Assembly (NCBI GenBank): GCA_000231825.2 | Contig: JH720317.1 | Coordinates: 842,233-906,232 of the forward strand | Length of the DNA stretch: 64,000 nt | Direction: 5' to 3' | Source: Tetrahymena elliotti 4EA | Lineage: Eukaryota; Ciliophora; Oligohymenophorea; Hymenostomatida; Tetrahymenidae | Part shown: in pieces, positions 12,795 through 26,001 of the stretch | How the letters are laid out: each line of letters starts with the position of its first letter | Position numbering within the stretch: position 1 is the first letter of the stretch | Notes under the pieces: model-generated | What the model was told of the DNA's origin: nothing | The model's database searches: none | Seen by the model: only the letters and a program-made list of their open reading frames with translations | Made by a program: the position numbers and the translations under genes

Positions 12795-14093
12795 TCAGAT
12801 TAAAGTAAAAATAAATTTATTATCAAACTGATTTTTTTTACCATTTTTTGAAAAAGAAACTTTATGAGGTGATCTGCTGTTGTTGATCTAATTATTATTA
12901 TCAAGTGATTAGTTTTATTAGTTAAATTTTTATTATGATCTTGATCTGGTTTTATAATCGATAACTATTGCATCTTTAAGATCTTATTTGAGCTCAGTTT
13001 TGCTAAATTTAATGTCTCTATTAATATAATCTCCCTTAAGAATAAAATTGAGACTAATTAAATCTTATTATTCCTTTTTATCTTATTATTTTCTTTATTG
13101 ATTTTGTAATTAAAATACATCTTATCCATATTAAATTTAATTAAAGATATTTTTAAGTTTGACCACTTCTTTACTGCTTCTTCTTTTAGCATTTGTATCG
13201 CCATATTTAATTCTCTCCATCAAAGTATCTCCAGATTCTTTGTAAAATTTCCTTTTTGATTATTCAAATTTAATTTCAACAGTTTTATTATTTTAAATAT
13301 CTTCTTCTTTGATAAAAAATTATTAGCATGGCTTATCATCATTTATTGATGGAAGTTAAATTTAAAAATTATTTTTTGTTTATATATTTTTGTTAGAAAT
13401 AGATAATTTATTTTTTGGACTTTTACTTAAAGTTTCAGAATTAAATTCTAAAGAATTTTGATATCTACCTCTTGTTGAAGTTTATTCATTTTTTAATAGT
13501 TAAGTAAATGAAATCGTATCATTAGGAGTATTTGAATTCAAATTTAGAATTGAATAATCATGTTAAATTGATTTACTCCTTGACTTTAAAGATTAGTTAG
13601 TATTTAATTTTTTAGAATTTGAGAAAGGTGTTAGACTAGGAAGTAGATCAAGCTATATAGAATCTCCATATCTAGAATTAATGTCATAATCTGAATTAGA
13701 ATAATCAACACTCATATCTATATTTTAGGTATCATTTTAATAGGTATAGTTGTTAGTTGAAGTAAGAGAGTTTGGTATATTTTAGATCCCTTTTTATTTT
13801 TCAAATTTTGCTTATTCTTATTAAATATCAGCCTTCTAAGTAAAACATTATTTATACTATTTTATTCTCTCAGGACTTAAGTGCAGCTTCCTTTACACAA
13901 TATTATCTTACTCATTTTGCATCGTTTATTCATAAATTTAATTATATCTTTCTATTTTAGCTTTAGCATTATTTTCTAAATAATGTTAAGCATAAGGTTT
14001 GTCTAGAATCTTGGCATTAAAAATCTATTTATATTTAAAAAAGTAAATGCCCAAAATGTTTTTAATTAGCTTCAATAACTTAAATAAAATCAT
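12795..14093 (-). CDS. Unknown low-complexity protein
   Basis: No family is recognised. The frame is open for 433 codons with dozens of TAA/TAG codons and stops at TGA, so it is very probably a real 432-residue protein. It starts with a short hydrophobic-basic stretch (MILFKLLKLIKNILGIYFFK) that could be a membrane or organelle-targeting helix. An alpha-helical charged region follows to about residue 100. The long middle is rich in Asn, Ser and Thr and is probably disordered. A more conserved-looking stretch near residues 300-330 reads DTLMERIKYGDTNAKRRSSK; KRRSS would suit a basophilic kinase. The C-terminus is again polar. The gene lies only 91 bp downstream of the cyclic-nucleotide-binding gene on the same strand, unusually close for this genome. 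Confidence 0.85.
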
Positions 14094-14184
14094 ATTCTAA
14101 TTTGTGTTATTTCACACAAATTTAATTATAAAATGTTAATAAAGGGGGTAGAATGGGGATAAAAAATAAGAAAATTCAAAGACT

Positions 14185-15540
14185 TCACTTAAAAAAAGAT
14201 ATCATTCTCTAAAAGGTAAAAAACAATACATATTATTTACTACCCTCCATCAAATAAAATAAATTAAAAATATTTTTTTCTTAATAATAATTCTGAATTT
14301 TGATGAAAAGAGGAAAATAATATACTTTTTTGCTAAGGATCCAAAGAATGGCATCTTAAGTTAAACAGCGAATATTATAGCTCCTATTTTATTGTAAATA
14401 CAAATCATCTTCTCCAAAAATTTATCCTTTGGACAATAAGCATATCTTTTTAATACGTTTAATAATAATAAATATTAAATTTTCATATTATTTTTTTACC
14501 TCTGCTTCTTTTTAAAGAAAGTATTTACTGTTTTTGCACTTTTTTAGGTATACTTAGGATGTTTTGTTTGAGTCTTGTAATTCATTTGGTATAATAAATG
14601 ATTTTGTGACAGAAAAATCACCTTCTATGATAATGTACATATTTTCGCTTTACTGTCCTTACTGGTATATATATTCTCCTAACTTGCATTTTTTTACAAT
14701 TACATTATAATAAATCCATTTTAAACTGCCTCTGCCCCATTTTCTGAAAAATTCAAATCCATGTAATAAATTAACAATTTGTGCTAGCTTATTTTCTTCA
14801 TAAGTGCCTATAAAATAAAAATATTTTTAAAGAATTGAGTAAAAACTGTTTTAATCGAACTAAAATAACAAACCTAATATTCTCATAAAGGATTCTTTAG
14901 TTAAAATTAACATATGCACTTCATCTTTTGCTTATACTGTAGCTGTTCTTCCTCTATTTTCAATCAATCCTCTTTCTCCAAATGACATTCCTTAAGTCAG
15001 GACTTTAACTTCTACTAAATTGACAACTGAATTACTAGCACTCTAGTCATTATTTTATTTACTCTATTTTTAATCATGAAGATTAATCAAAATAGAGCAT
15101 TCCCCCTGCAAAATTAAGTAAAACTCTAATGATTTGTCTCCTAAAAGTATTTTTAAAACATCAAAATTACATTTAATATATTCAAAAGCAAAAATAATTA
15201 ATACCCATTGAGCAAACAATATCATCTTTTTGATAAATCCTGTATTATAATTATTTAAATAGTTGATCAAGTATCCATGTCTTATTATTCTTGAGTAAAA
15301 CTGTTAGATAAGCTAATTTAGGACACAAAAGTTCTCTTAACTTTATCAAATCATATCTACTTCTCTCTTATTGGCTTTTTAATAATATTTATCTTGCTTC
15401 CTAAAAATTAAAAATGAAATTTAATGTAATGAGAACAGATTTATTTTTTTTTGATTATTTACAGCTATATCCTAAAGATAGAGATTCTATAGTTAAATGT
15501 CTCTATCTGTTTTGGAATCTACAGCATATCCTTCACTCAT
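14185..15540 (-). CDS. Protein with two cyclic-nucleotide-binding domains
   Basis: This soluble protein carries two cNMP-binding beta-barrel domains. With the introns removed it is 387 residues. The first domain contains KSLEFYLILQGECSIL, then GMSFGERGLIENRGRTATVQA, which matches the phosphate-binding cassette (FGERGLI..RTATVQ, with its Gly-Glu and Arg). The second has SENMYIIIEGDFSV and GQIFGEDDLYLQQNRSYNIRC, a cassette whose R-T-A part is degraded. Three introns with GT..AG ends were placed at 15401-15462, 15141-15204 and 14808-14873 (62, 64 and 66 bp). The four exons sum to 1164 bp in frame. The layout resembles protein kinase A regulatory subunits, but no inhibitor sequence of the RRxS type is seen N-terminally. 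The ciliate orphan class of cNMP-binding proteins is an equally good home. The second domain may bind no nucleotide. Confidence 0.9.
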
Positions 15541-16679
15541 ATTATTTATTTAATCTAATTGCTAATAAACAAATATTAGAATTAATTATACAATGTTTGT
15601 CAATAAATAGTATTTTATATCAATTTATAAAAATTTAATATTGAACATTGATTTTATAAATAATTTTTTAAACTGACCTATCAAAAAAATATTAATAATA
15701 TTTATTTACCACAAATTTACATGTTTTTATCTTATTTTTATGATAGTAGGGGAATAAGCACAAATATTTCAATTGAAGTAAATCACCATTTACATTTTTT
15801 AATCTTAATCTTTACTAAATTTTTCAACTACTCATTCAATAGCTAAAAAATTAGCTGTTCATAAAGATATTCTTACCAAAAATCTCTTATTTTTGTTTAT
15901 GGATACATTTTTTTTGACACATTAAATATTTTTTTAAATGCTTAATCATTTAAAATATTTCTATTAAATTTATTTTAATTATTTTTTTTATTGAGAAATA
16001 TTTTGTTTAAAAATTAAAAAAACTATCTTAAAAAAAAGATTAAAACTTAATTTGCAAATGAATACAACAAAAAAGCAATAAGAAAGCTTAAATCTTAAAG
16101 AAATTTAAGATTAGTGAATTATTTTTACAATAAATTAATAGGAGTTTTTTGAATTATATATAGAAAGAAAAAATGAGCTTGCATAAAATGATTATCGTTA
16201 TTCTCTTTTTGATTTCTTCAATATTAATATTGATATTTGTAAAATAATTAAATTAATATGTATTATGCTCACTTTAAAGAAAAAAATGAAGTGATATTGT
16301 ATTTTTGTATTTCTCCTTGATTTCTTTTATATTAACATTTATATTCACAAAATAATTAAATTTTTCAAGTGGATATGTATTATATTAATTTTGAAGAATA
16401 AAAATAAGGTAGTATGATGATTTTAGTTATTCTCCTTGATTTCTTAAATATTAATTTTATTCATTAAATGGTTAAATTAATAAAATGGATCTGGATTATT
16501 TTAACTCTGAAAAAATGAGGTAGTATTCCATAATTTTTGTTATTCTCATTATCTTGTGCTAAAACGGATTCAAATTTAAGAAAATGAATTTTTTGAATAA
16601 ACTAAGTTTGTTTTTTAATTAAAAAATAGTTTTTAAAGATATTCAGCTCTTGATTTTTGAAAGAAAATTTAAGAGTTTT
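15541..16679. other. Intergenic region with tandem repeats
   Basis: About 1.1 kb of AT-rich spacer. Its left half should be the promoter and leader of the cyclic-nucleotide-binding gene. The right half carries the 16197-16556 tandem repeat. No gene was found. Confidence 0.6.
16197..16556. repeat. Tandem repeat, unit 110-119 bp, three and a part copies
   Basis: Units begin at 16197, 16307, 16426 and a partial one at 16539. Each starts with GTTATTCTC or GTATTTCTC followed by a TTGATTTCTT block, then an ATTAAATT block, a GGATATGTATTAT-like block and an AATGAGGTAGTAT-like end. Copies differ by many substitutions, so the array is old. It lies just downstream of the GTPase gene. Confidence 0.8.
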
Positions 16680-17534
16680 TCAAAAGCAAGATGAATAATA
16701 GAAAATTCCATCTTCATCAGCTTAGTTGTCATTATTGTTATTTAAATGAATATGACCATTGTTTGAGTTATCATTTTATATCTCTTTAGTAGGCTTTTGA
16801 TTTATTTAAGCTTAGCTTTTCATCCCTTATTGAAAATCTCTCATAAATAGCTCTGTTTATATATTACCTAAAGAGAGCTAGAAAATTAGATTTATGCTGC
16901 TATTATCTTTGGAGCTAGATTCTATATATTATATTCTGAAGTCATCTGCTATCTTTTTTAAAACCATAGTAGGATGTAATTAGATTTATTTTTTTGACTA
17001 AATTAGCAAAGAAGAAGATCTTTTTTATGTAGGATTTCTTTTAGGTTCATTTTAAAAGTGTTTTAGTTAATGATGTTCATGGGAATTATTTATTTTATTT
17101 TAAGAGTTTGAGTCATTTTCTTCTTTCTACATATTAGCTTGGTAAGATGATATTAAATCTGATTTTGTGCCAACTAAAATAATGTGAGATGATAATTCTT
17201 TAAATTCATTCAGATAGTCCTGTATTTGTGTTGCTTCTAAGAGAGGGTTTTAAATCACTTTTATTAAATCACAAGTAACTATTAAATTTGTGCTTTTATT
17301 GCAGATGATAGGGATTCTCTCTTTATCTGAGCATTCCTAAATCAAGAATTTCTCATTTAAATTGACAAGTTCTACAACTCTATCTTTAAAATCAACATTC
17401 TAATTTTCATTGAATTTTCTATAACAATAATTATTTATAATAGAAGATTTGCCACTTTTACTATCTCCAAATATGCAAATTGATATTTCTATTCCCTTAC
17501 TATTTTCAGTCTTAAGAGTCCTTCCAAAACTCAT
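16680..17534 (-). CDS. Divergent Ras-like small GTPase with degenerate switch II
   Basis: The 284-residue single-exon protein has the P-loop IFGDSKSGKSSIINNY near residue 20. It also has the guanine-specificity loop VGTKSDL near residue 125 (TKxD in place of NKxD) and an SAK-like loop YIESSSKDN near residue 207. The order and spacing fit a Rab/Ras-type fold. The G3 motif DTAGxE is missing: at that place the sequence reads FLIQECSDKER, so the catalytic Gln and the Gly that senses the gamma phosphate are absent. About 70 polar residues are inserted between the G4 and G5 loops. The C-terminal 60 residues are Asn/Gln-rich and end in SSCF, four residues with one Cys, not a standard prenylation box. 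The protein is probably a slow or non-hydrolysing GTP-binding protein. Its start is a single ATG before the P-loop. Confidence 0.85.
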
Positions 17535-18511
17535 TTTAAAATTAATAAATAAGCAAACAATAACTTTTGATTTCTTTACTAGCAAATTAGTCAAATAATT
17601 AATCAATTAATTTTTGGCTTATTTTCTACTTAAAAAAAATTATAATATTCTTGTTGATTTTGAAATAAGATTTTTCATCTTTAGAAAACTACCAAAAACT
17701 GTAAACAAATTTGTTAGAATAATATTATTTAATTTTACTGAATCCTAATAATTTTTTTATTTAAAAAAGATCAAATCAACAATTTAATCTACAAGTTAAA
17801 AACAATTTCAAATTCTTTCAAAAATATTTCTTTTAAAATTAACAAATTTTCAACCTAGAATTTAATTTTCTTTCAATTAATTAATATTTTTGTTTTAAAA
17901 GAATTTAAAAATACATTTTTTGCTTTTTTTAAATTTTAGATTTCAAAAATATTTTGAGTATTAATAACAAAGTTACTTAAAAAATATTTTTTAATTTAGA
18001 ATTTTATTTCTCAATTTATTTATATTGTAATTATATAAACTAGGTTTACTTTTACTTCATATAAACAAACACTTATTAAAGATACTTTTTTGTGCTAACT
18101 TTTAAAAATATTTACTACCATTAAAGTATTATTGGTTAAGGAATTTTGATATTACTAGATGAAGAAAAATATTGATATTTTTAAGTAAAATAAGATAAAC
18201 AAAGATAATTTATGAATACATATTTATATATTAATTTGATGAATGATTAAATATTTTATGTCAAGTATAGATACAAAATACATTTTTAATTTTGCCACAT
18301 ATTATGATTGGTACATTTGTTGGTAGATTAGATGGCAGGATTGATGTATAGCTAATATAGATTTAGTTTTATAATAAATATGGTTAGTTAGTATAAATAT
18401 TTCTTTAATTTGGTTTTAAATAGACATTATTTTGAAAATTAATACTCTTCAACAATAATTTTAATATTTTTATCTATAAATTTACAATGGGTTTGTTTAT
18501 TGTTTATTTTT
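17535..18511. other. AT-rich intergenic region
   Basis: Nearly 1 kb of A/T-rich sequence between two minus-strand genes. I see no gene, repeat array or hairpin in it. Confidence 0.5.
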
Positions 18512-20599
18512 TCAACTATTAGGTAAGAATGGATTTACTTGTTAAATATTTTTCATTCTGTGCACAATTTCTAAAGCTTTGATAACTGAAGGAAGAGCTT
18601 AGTATTTATTTGGCTAGCTTTCTTTTTCTTCTAACAACAATTACTAATTAACCAATTCTCCTATGCTTTTATCTTAAAATGCGTTATTACTAAGTTAGAG
18701 ACTATTGTTGTTAATATTTTATGAAGGAGATTTAGCTAAGACTAGTTATCTCTGATTTAATGTGCTTATTTAGTTGTTTTATTAGGTGATGTAATCTTTA
18801 ATGAAAAGACATTCTTATAACAATTCTTATGAATTAAATGCAGCTTTTCCTGATTAATTTTAAGCTAGTGTACAATTATTTATGAATTCTTAAAGTCTAT
18901 CTTTCAATATATTGTAATTACTTAGCTTTGAATCATTCTTTTGTTAATTCGCTGACAATAATTTAATTTAATTTTCATATTTTTAAAACTTCTCTACTAT
19001 TTCTTAACTGATATTTTATTGATTGTATTTAAGTTAGTCTCTTTCAATAGAAACTTAGTCAAGTTATCTCATGAGCTACTAGATTTATTCTTAAAGACGC
19101 ATGTTTTATATCTTTTCAATCATGTATTGATTATTTCCATTGAAGTTATTAGAATTGTCTTCTTAATCCAAATCATTATTTTGATTATTGTTTTGGTTTC
19201 CATTACTCAAATAGCTGTGTTGGCATTTTGAGCAGTTTTTAACAATGCTTCTAAGTAACTCAAGTTCTTTTTCCAATTCAACACAGTTAGTGCAATTACT
19301 GTACATTGTGTAGTTAGTTTTTTAAATTGAACTGTTATTATTGCTATTGATGCTTGATTACTTAACTGCTGATGCTGGTGGTACTTACATTCTATTAGGG
19401 TTTTACATTCTGTTTGTGCTATTTTCCTATCTGCTGCTATTCTAAATCATAGATATTGGAATGGTTTAAATATTGTTTTTATTAGAGAAATCTGTTGGAC
19501 CATAATAGGGATGCTTAGTTTAATTAGTTGATTAACGAACTTCTTAGCTTTATTGTTGCTAATTTAAAAAGGAAGAATTGTTTAAATTTTATTGAGAAGC
19601 ATTATTGCCATATGAATTGGCATTAATTAAGTTGTTTGATCCATTATTTGCTGCATTCATCATTGAAGAATTACTAATATTTGATGAGTTATTAGCTAAA
19701 ATTTGATTTGCATTATTTGTATTGTTATTTGTTTACAAGAACTATTAAAGGTTGTGATAGCTATGCGATTATTAGTTAGCTTTTCTTAATGTCTACTGAT
19801 TTTAATAGAATTACTTGTTATTATTCATTTCATCATTCAGAATCATATTGTAAATAGAGATACCTGTGTTATTACTATTACTATTGCCATTGCTGTTGTT
19901 ATTATTCATATTATAAGACATTGTTGCTGATAAATTATTTGCATTTAGACTATGATTTATGGTTCTTGGAGATTTTGCTTGATGGTATCTTGGATTAGAT
20001 GATTATTAGATAGCTAAGTTATTACCTTATGTTGAAGATGTGGATTGCTCAGTATTTAAACGATTTGATTTAGAAGGAGTTATTAATTGACTGATTTGAT
20101 TTATATTGTATTTATTAGCTGATTTGGAGATAGGTGAAACACCTAATTATTATTAACTAACTTGTTGCTTATTCATGGGAGAGCGTGAACGATTAAGTAT
20201 ATTATTTATATACTAATTCTAGTTTATGTTTTGTCTAGCACTTACTTATGGCTATTGCTAAAAGTATTATGCTTAACTTGTAGTTTGCTAACCCTAATTG
20301 TATTCCTAATTGAGAGAATTAGAAGAATTCAGTCCTAACTGTTGACTTTAATTGCTTTGCAAGGGCATTGATTGCTAATGACCTAAACTCAATTATGAAG
20401 GGGCCTAAACCCATTTACTACTATCATTTTAAATGCTTAAACTGCTTTGAATATTTGAAATGCTCCTATTATGTACAGGAGAAAGTCCACCTCCTCCACT
20501 TGAAAGTTCTCTGTTTCTAGGTGTAATAGAAGAAGTCATTTTTTTGGCAGATTTAGATTAGTATAAGACTCCTTTGATTTAAACGTTGTTGTTATTCAT
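18512..20599 (-). CDS. Large Asn/Gln-rich protein with C-terminal coiled coil
   Basis: The single-exon frame gives 695 residues with no recognised family. Residues 1-400 are low complexity, dominated by Asn, Gln and Ser, with repeated basic-Ser-Pro sites (for example NRSRSPMNK and YHQAKSPRT) that would suit proline-directed kinases. Near residue 410 a small Cys motif CTNCVELEKELELLRSIVKNCSKC has two CxxC pairs about 16 residues apart and could bind one metal ion. It overlaps the start of a coiled coil that continues through residues 450-540 (IQNMRLQEQIQQLMRQLDQ). The C-terminus has a second short helical region (PSVIKALEIVHRMKNIQQ). Such proteins are often cytoskeletal or RNP-granule scaffolds, but no function can be claimed. 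The start is the first ATG of the frame and the stop is TGA. Confidence 0.88.
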
Positions 20600-23027
20600 A
20601 CTTCAAATTGATTAAAACCCAATTTATATTTTTGACACAACTTTTCTTTAAATTATTTTTTTTGAAATGCTAAAATTCTGTTTTTTCAGTTCCCTGCTTG
20701 AAATTTGGATGTAATATATTCTCTATTAAAAGATAGTAAGTATAATGCTATACAGAGTGGCTTTTGTTAAATGAACTAAACTGTAAACTTCTCTATTGTT
20801 GCTAAGAAACTTATTGAAAGATTGAATGAAAGACAGACTAGACTATTTGCTTTAGAAAAGTATAGTAATAAAGGCTTAATAATATTTTGCTTAAAAACTT
20901 AAAAAATCCTTTTGTTAGTGGTATTAAAACTATTTATATTAATATCCAATTAGCTCTATCTATCTATTTATATTTAATGTTTTATTAATTTTTAATATAA
21001 AATATAATTTAATAACCAAACTAATTGATTTTTTATTGTTATTTTCTTCTTTCTTGTTTAACTCATAATTAATCTTTTGAGGTCATATTTTAACAAGTCA
21101 CCCAACTCCACTAAACTTCATTCAGTCTTTAATTCTTTCATTCATTCTTTTCTTGCTTCCTTTCCAAATTGCAATTGTAATTTCATAATCCCATGTTCAT
21201 TTCATTTTATTATTAAAACTAAATCATAGGCAAATTTGGCATAATTCATTCATTTCTTTCTTTTTAATAAGCAAATGTATTAAAGCTTTTTAATTTACTG
21301 TCATGATACCATTTTCGAAATATTTTTATTGCTTACATTTTTAAAAAGACATAATTTATATAAATCACTAAGGAAATACTAATGTATCCATAATTCAAAA
21401 CAATTTATTTTAAAACTGCAAACATTAGTAAGCTAACAAATATTAAAATAAAAATTACCTTTATTCTTTCTTTCTTTATTTGTATTGGTTCATTGATTGG
21501 GTTGTTTGAGTCTTTGAGAAATAATAAAAAATCTCTTTTTCATTCCTTAATAAAAATTTAAGTATAATGATTAATTTATTACCATACGATTTTTACTATT
21601 CGTAATTGCTCCTTTTCAAAGATAAAAAAAGTTAACTGTGTTAAATTTATAAATATATTAACATTTGTATTCAATCTTTCACAGAAATTATTATTACCAA
21701 AATTAGTTTCAAAAAGTAAACAAATTCATATTTTTCCAATAATCAAAATAATATTTATAAATCATTTCATTTTAATAAGATATTTGAATCCCCAGTAAAT
21801 AAAAAAAGATAATCTTTATTTCAAAAATGTATTTGCAGTTACTTCTTATTAATACAAATTACACATTTTAGATTGCAAAAAAATTAATAAATTTTTGTTA
21901 AGAGTACCTCAATATTGACCACTGAATATAAAGAATTCAAAGCATCATCAGATAATTTGAAGAAAATGATTAATTTAAAGAAAATGAGAGGGATTAAAGC
22001 TAAGAAAATTTAAAAGTTAGATAATAATTATTATTTAAACATATTTATTAAATTATAAATACACTACAAGTTTTTCTTTAAGAGGATGGTTCATTCTATA
22101 TATTATGTATATTTAATTGTTAGTTAGATAGCTTACCTTTTATTTTTATGTTTAAATGTAAAAATTTTGATCAAGTTACAATCTTAAATATTATTTCAAC
22201 TATTAATAAATAAATAATCAGACATAATTTTTTATTTCACATGCATATTTATTAAAGACCACTCACATTACAAAAAAAATTTTACTTTAAGGAAATAGAT
22301 AATTAATTAACTAACTACTATTAAGATAGTAAATCAATTTATTTGTTTATTGTTGAATAGTATTTAGAATAGTTAGAATCATGATAAATGTTTGTAAGTA
22401 ATCTCATTTTTTAATTTTTTTAAATTTATTTAAAATTTGAAGTGAAAGTAAAAGGTATAACCAATAAATGGCCTTAATTCTCAACATATTTTTCAATTTT
22501 ATAATAAATTTGAAAAGAGCTTTCTTTTATTTAGGAAAAATACTTAAAAACAGTGGAAATATAATTGATAACATAGTTTAGAAAATAAAATATACTAGAA
22601 GAATTAATACAGGTAGTTTAGTTTATAAAAAGTAATAAATTAGATATAGAAATTCATTTATATATGATATAAATTATTAAAGTTTATAAATAAATTATCT
22701 TTCATCTATCTGTTATCAAAATTGTAATTATAAAGAAAAGGAAGATGATTGATTTATTGATTAAATTAGATTAGTTAGTTTCATTGATTGATATACTATT
22801 TTTTGGTTGGTTGATTGATTGATAGATAGGCTTGGCTTGTTGGTTGATTTTTATCATTTTTAAATAAAGTAATTTGGATCATAATCAACTTAATTTTATT
22901 AAATTATTCTTAATATTTCATTCATTTTGTTAAAATTAAAGTCTTTCTTGTATTTATTATAAAAAATTATTTTGTTTATTTCATTTTTATTTTGGAAAAT
23001 ATGACTAAAAATAGATCTCAAGTCTCC
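20600..23027. other. AT-rich intergenic region, about 2.4 kb
   Basis: No gene was recognised. It holds a pyrimidine-rich tract (about 21110-21175) and a GATT-rich simple-sequence tract (about 22745-22835, with TTGGTTGGTTGATTGATTGA). It must include the promoter of the Asn/Gln-rich gene to its left. Confidence 0.5.
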
Positions 23028-26001
23028 TCATAAAAAGCTTTTATCAGAGAAGTGATTGCTTTTGTAGATTTCATTAGTTTTTGATTCAGAAGTGACTAGG
23101 TTATTTGTGTATTAATTAAAATTAAATGGCGTAGGAGTGTAAAGTGTATTAGGAGAAGTAGTTACACCAGTGAATTAATGAGTAGAAGAACTTATATTTT
23201 AAGGCACATATTCAGGTTCTTCAGGTTCATTTAGGTAAGGTTCTGCTTCATCAATTAAATCTCTGTCTCCAGACATTAAAATGACATTTAACAATTCGCA
23301 TAAGTTCTCTTTTGTATTTTTCAATCTATTTTCAGTTGAAGTAACTTGGTATCTCAGTTTATTCATTTCTTCATCTTTCTACTTAATATAAGTCTTCAAG
23401 TTATCTCTTTCCATTTCGATGTTTCCTCTTTCAACCTAATTTTAATTAAAAATATCTTATCAATAAATATTTAATGATAGATTTATTTAATTTTTGTATT
23501 TTTTAATAATTACTGAAACTTTTTTTAAGTTATTGTTGAGTTCGTCTATTTTATTTTGTAGTTCTTTGCCTTTAGAAGAAGAGACTTCGCTTCCTTCTTT
23601 GTTTAATTGCTATTGTAAAGCTGATTTAGCTTGGTTATACTTAGTTTGCATGTCTTTGAGATCTTTTTTGAGTTGATCATTTTCACGAGAGAGCTTTCCA
23701 AGTTCGTAATCGCTTTCAGTTTTTGATCTTCTTAAATCAATAACTTCTAATTCTCTGTCTTTTTTAATTTTGGTGTTTTCATCTTACAACTCTTTTATTT
23801 TTTGTTTGTATTCTTTTTCTTGTTGTGTATTCTTTTGAGAAAGCTCTTGAATTTGTCTTTATAAACTGAGCATGTTCTCATTTTCTGTGTCTTCTTTTGA
23901 ACTTTTATTTACCAAGTTCTTAAAATACTCAAGATCTTTCTATTTTTTATTGATTTCATTTTAATTTTCTGACAATCTTTGATTCAATTCCTCTACAGTT
24001 AACTGTAAATCTTTTATTTTTTTTTCATAAACACTCTTTTCCCTTTCAAACTTCAAATTAAGATCTGCTTTAACTATTTCCTATTCATCCTCTAATGCTT
24101 TTAATTGCTTTTACATTTCATCATTCTAAAATTGAATAAAATTAATTAACAAATTGAAATAGACAATCAAATAAATAAATCATTTACACTGTCTTTCATA
24201 TTTTGCTATTTCAAAGCCTTTATTTCGTCATATAATTTCTTAATCTAATCTTCATAACTCTATGCTTCTTATTGGAATCCACCTTTTCCAGAAGATTGAC
24301 CATTCATATTTTCCAATGTTGAAATTCTTGCTTTTAATCTTTAATTTTCATTTTTTAAACTATCTACTTATTGTTTAAGCTATTTTATAAAATTTATGAA
24401 TGAATACAGGATAAACTTAACAAAAATATTGCTTACACTATCAATTTCAATGATCTATTCTTAAATTTTTTATCTTAAACTCATATTTTCTTCTTTTTGC
24501 TGTTTAAATAAATCTCTCATTTAATTTGAATTGGTTAATTCTTGTTGTTTAGCAATATTAGAAATTGCATTTTAAAGTGAAGAATTGCTATTATTATCTT
24601 TAGGTCTACTATTAAAATCTCCATTTCCATTTGTGTTGAAATTAGATGTTTATCCATTTTAATATGGATTTTACAAACCTTAATTCTATTTGCTTGCATT
24701 ATTTTATTGAGTAAATAAATTTGATCTTAATTAAGATTCATCCTGCTACTAATTGCCTCTTGCAGAAGTTCCTCCATTACTATTTCAATAACAAAAAATT
24801 TGTTTAGAAAAAATCCAAATATAAATTTAGTCTTACTTTTAAGAATATTCTTAATTTGTACGACTGAATGAAACAGTTTTATACTAAGGCTCAACTTTAG
24901 TCATTGGTGATTTAGATCCTAATTTTATGAAGAAAATAAATTGAATTTCAACTCAATAGATATATTTTCAGAGAAATCTCTAAAATATCATTTTTTAATG
25001 ATTTTTTATTAGATTTAAATTTGAAATTCTATTCTATTTAAATTAAGTAAATTACTTGATGCAAACTAGTCTATATCTTATATTTATCCTCTAGCACTAT
25101 TCATACCACTAGTATCTATCATAGGAGAAACATCTCTACCACGGTTATTTGATGTACCAGTTTTTTGTTTATATATGTTCCTATTATTCAATAAACATAA
25201 TAAGCATGATTTAAAAATCATGGCATTCAAAAAAATAACTAATGTAAGCTTTTTATCATCTTTGCAAATTGCTATTTTAACAAAAAAATGCCCATTTTTT
25301 AAATATAAAATATCTTTGGTTGATTTTATTTTATTTTTAAATTAAAGTATTTACCTATCATCTTCCTCTTCTTCTTCTGCCTTTTTTTGATAGTAGGAAT
25401 AGTCACCGAATTCATGAACTCTAATTTCATATAGTAATTTAGCTCCAGTGTCAGGACATTTTTATAATTGTCTCTATTCCATCATAGTTTTTATGCTTTT
25501 GTTTGCATAAGCTGATACGTCAAACTCAATTTTACCAGCAGTTCTTACTTTCTTTTGATGGATAATGTTAATTTGCAGTTCAGCCTAAATTTTTTTAATA
25601 AGATTTACTTAAAAATCGATTGAATGTGCATATTTAAATGTAATTTAATTTAGCTATATTATGTTAATCTTAATAATTACACTCTTTGAAAGAAATTCCC
25701 TTTTTTTCTCGTCCCAGTACAACTTAGTGGGCACAGTGATTTATTGCTTATTAAATTTAGCTAATTTATCTTTAAGAGGTGCAGGCTATTTAGTCTCTGC
25801 TTTATGGTCACCTATTTGTTAAGTTGAGTTTTATTTTTAAGATTAATCTCAAAAAGCAAATTGATAATTAAAATAAATACCTCTTTTTAAAATGACAGAA
25901 ATTTCACAACCAGGCACATTTACATTCATATAAAGTTTATTGAGTATAATGTCTATTTAATATTGGACCGCTTTGGTTCCAACACGTTTAAATATATCCA
26001 T
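23028..26001 (-). CDS. NT-C2 domain plus long coiled-coil protein, multi-exon
   Basis: The N-terminus (about residues 1-200) has the pattern of the EEIG1/EHBP1-type N-terminal C2 domain. It reads FKRVGTKAVQYQIDIILNKL, then VPTKLYWDEKKREFLSK and KIEFDVSAYANK, ending in CPDTGAKLLYEIRVHEFGDY. After an acidic linker (AEEEEEDD) comes a long coiled coil spanning 24310-23340, with stretches such as QIKKLYDEIKALKQQNMKD and IQELSQKNTQQEKEYKQKIK. The end is a polar Pro/Thr-rich tail stopping at TGA. Clear introns include 25812-25880, about 24126-24189 and about 23439-23510. Others lie near 24380-24440, 24790-24840, 24940-25080 and 25180-25350, with borders not all fixed. NT-C2 proteins link membranes to the cytoskeleton or to Rab GTPases, and several ciliary basal-body proteins share this layout. 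The exact role is unknown. Confidence 0.8.

Noticed and set aside
19019..19231. Plus-strand hydrophobic frame
   Set aside because: It lies antisense within the long, clearly coding Asn/Gln-rich gene; it is the shadow of Asn/Gln codons.
22745..22835. GATT-rich simple tract as a possible regulatory array
   Set aside because: Irregular low-complexity sequence without a conserved unit.
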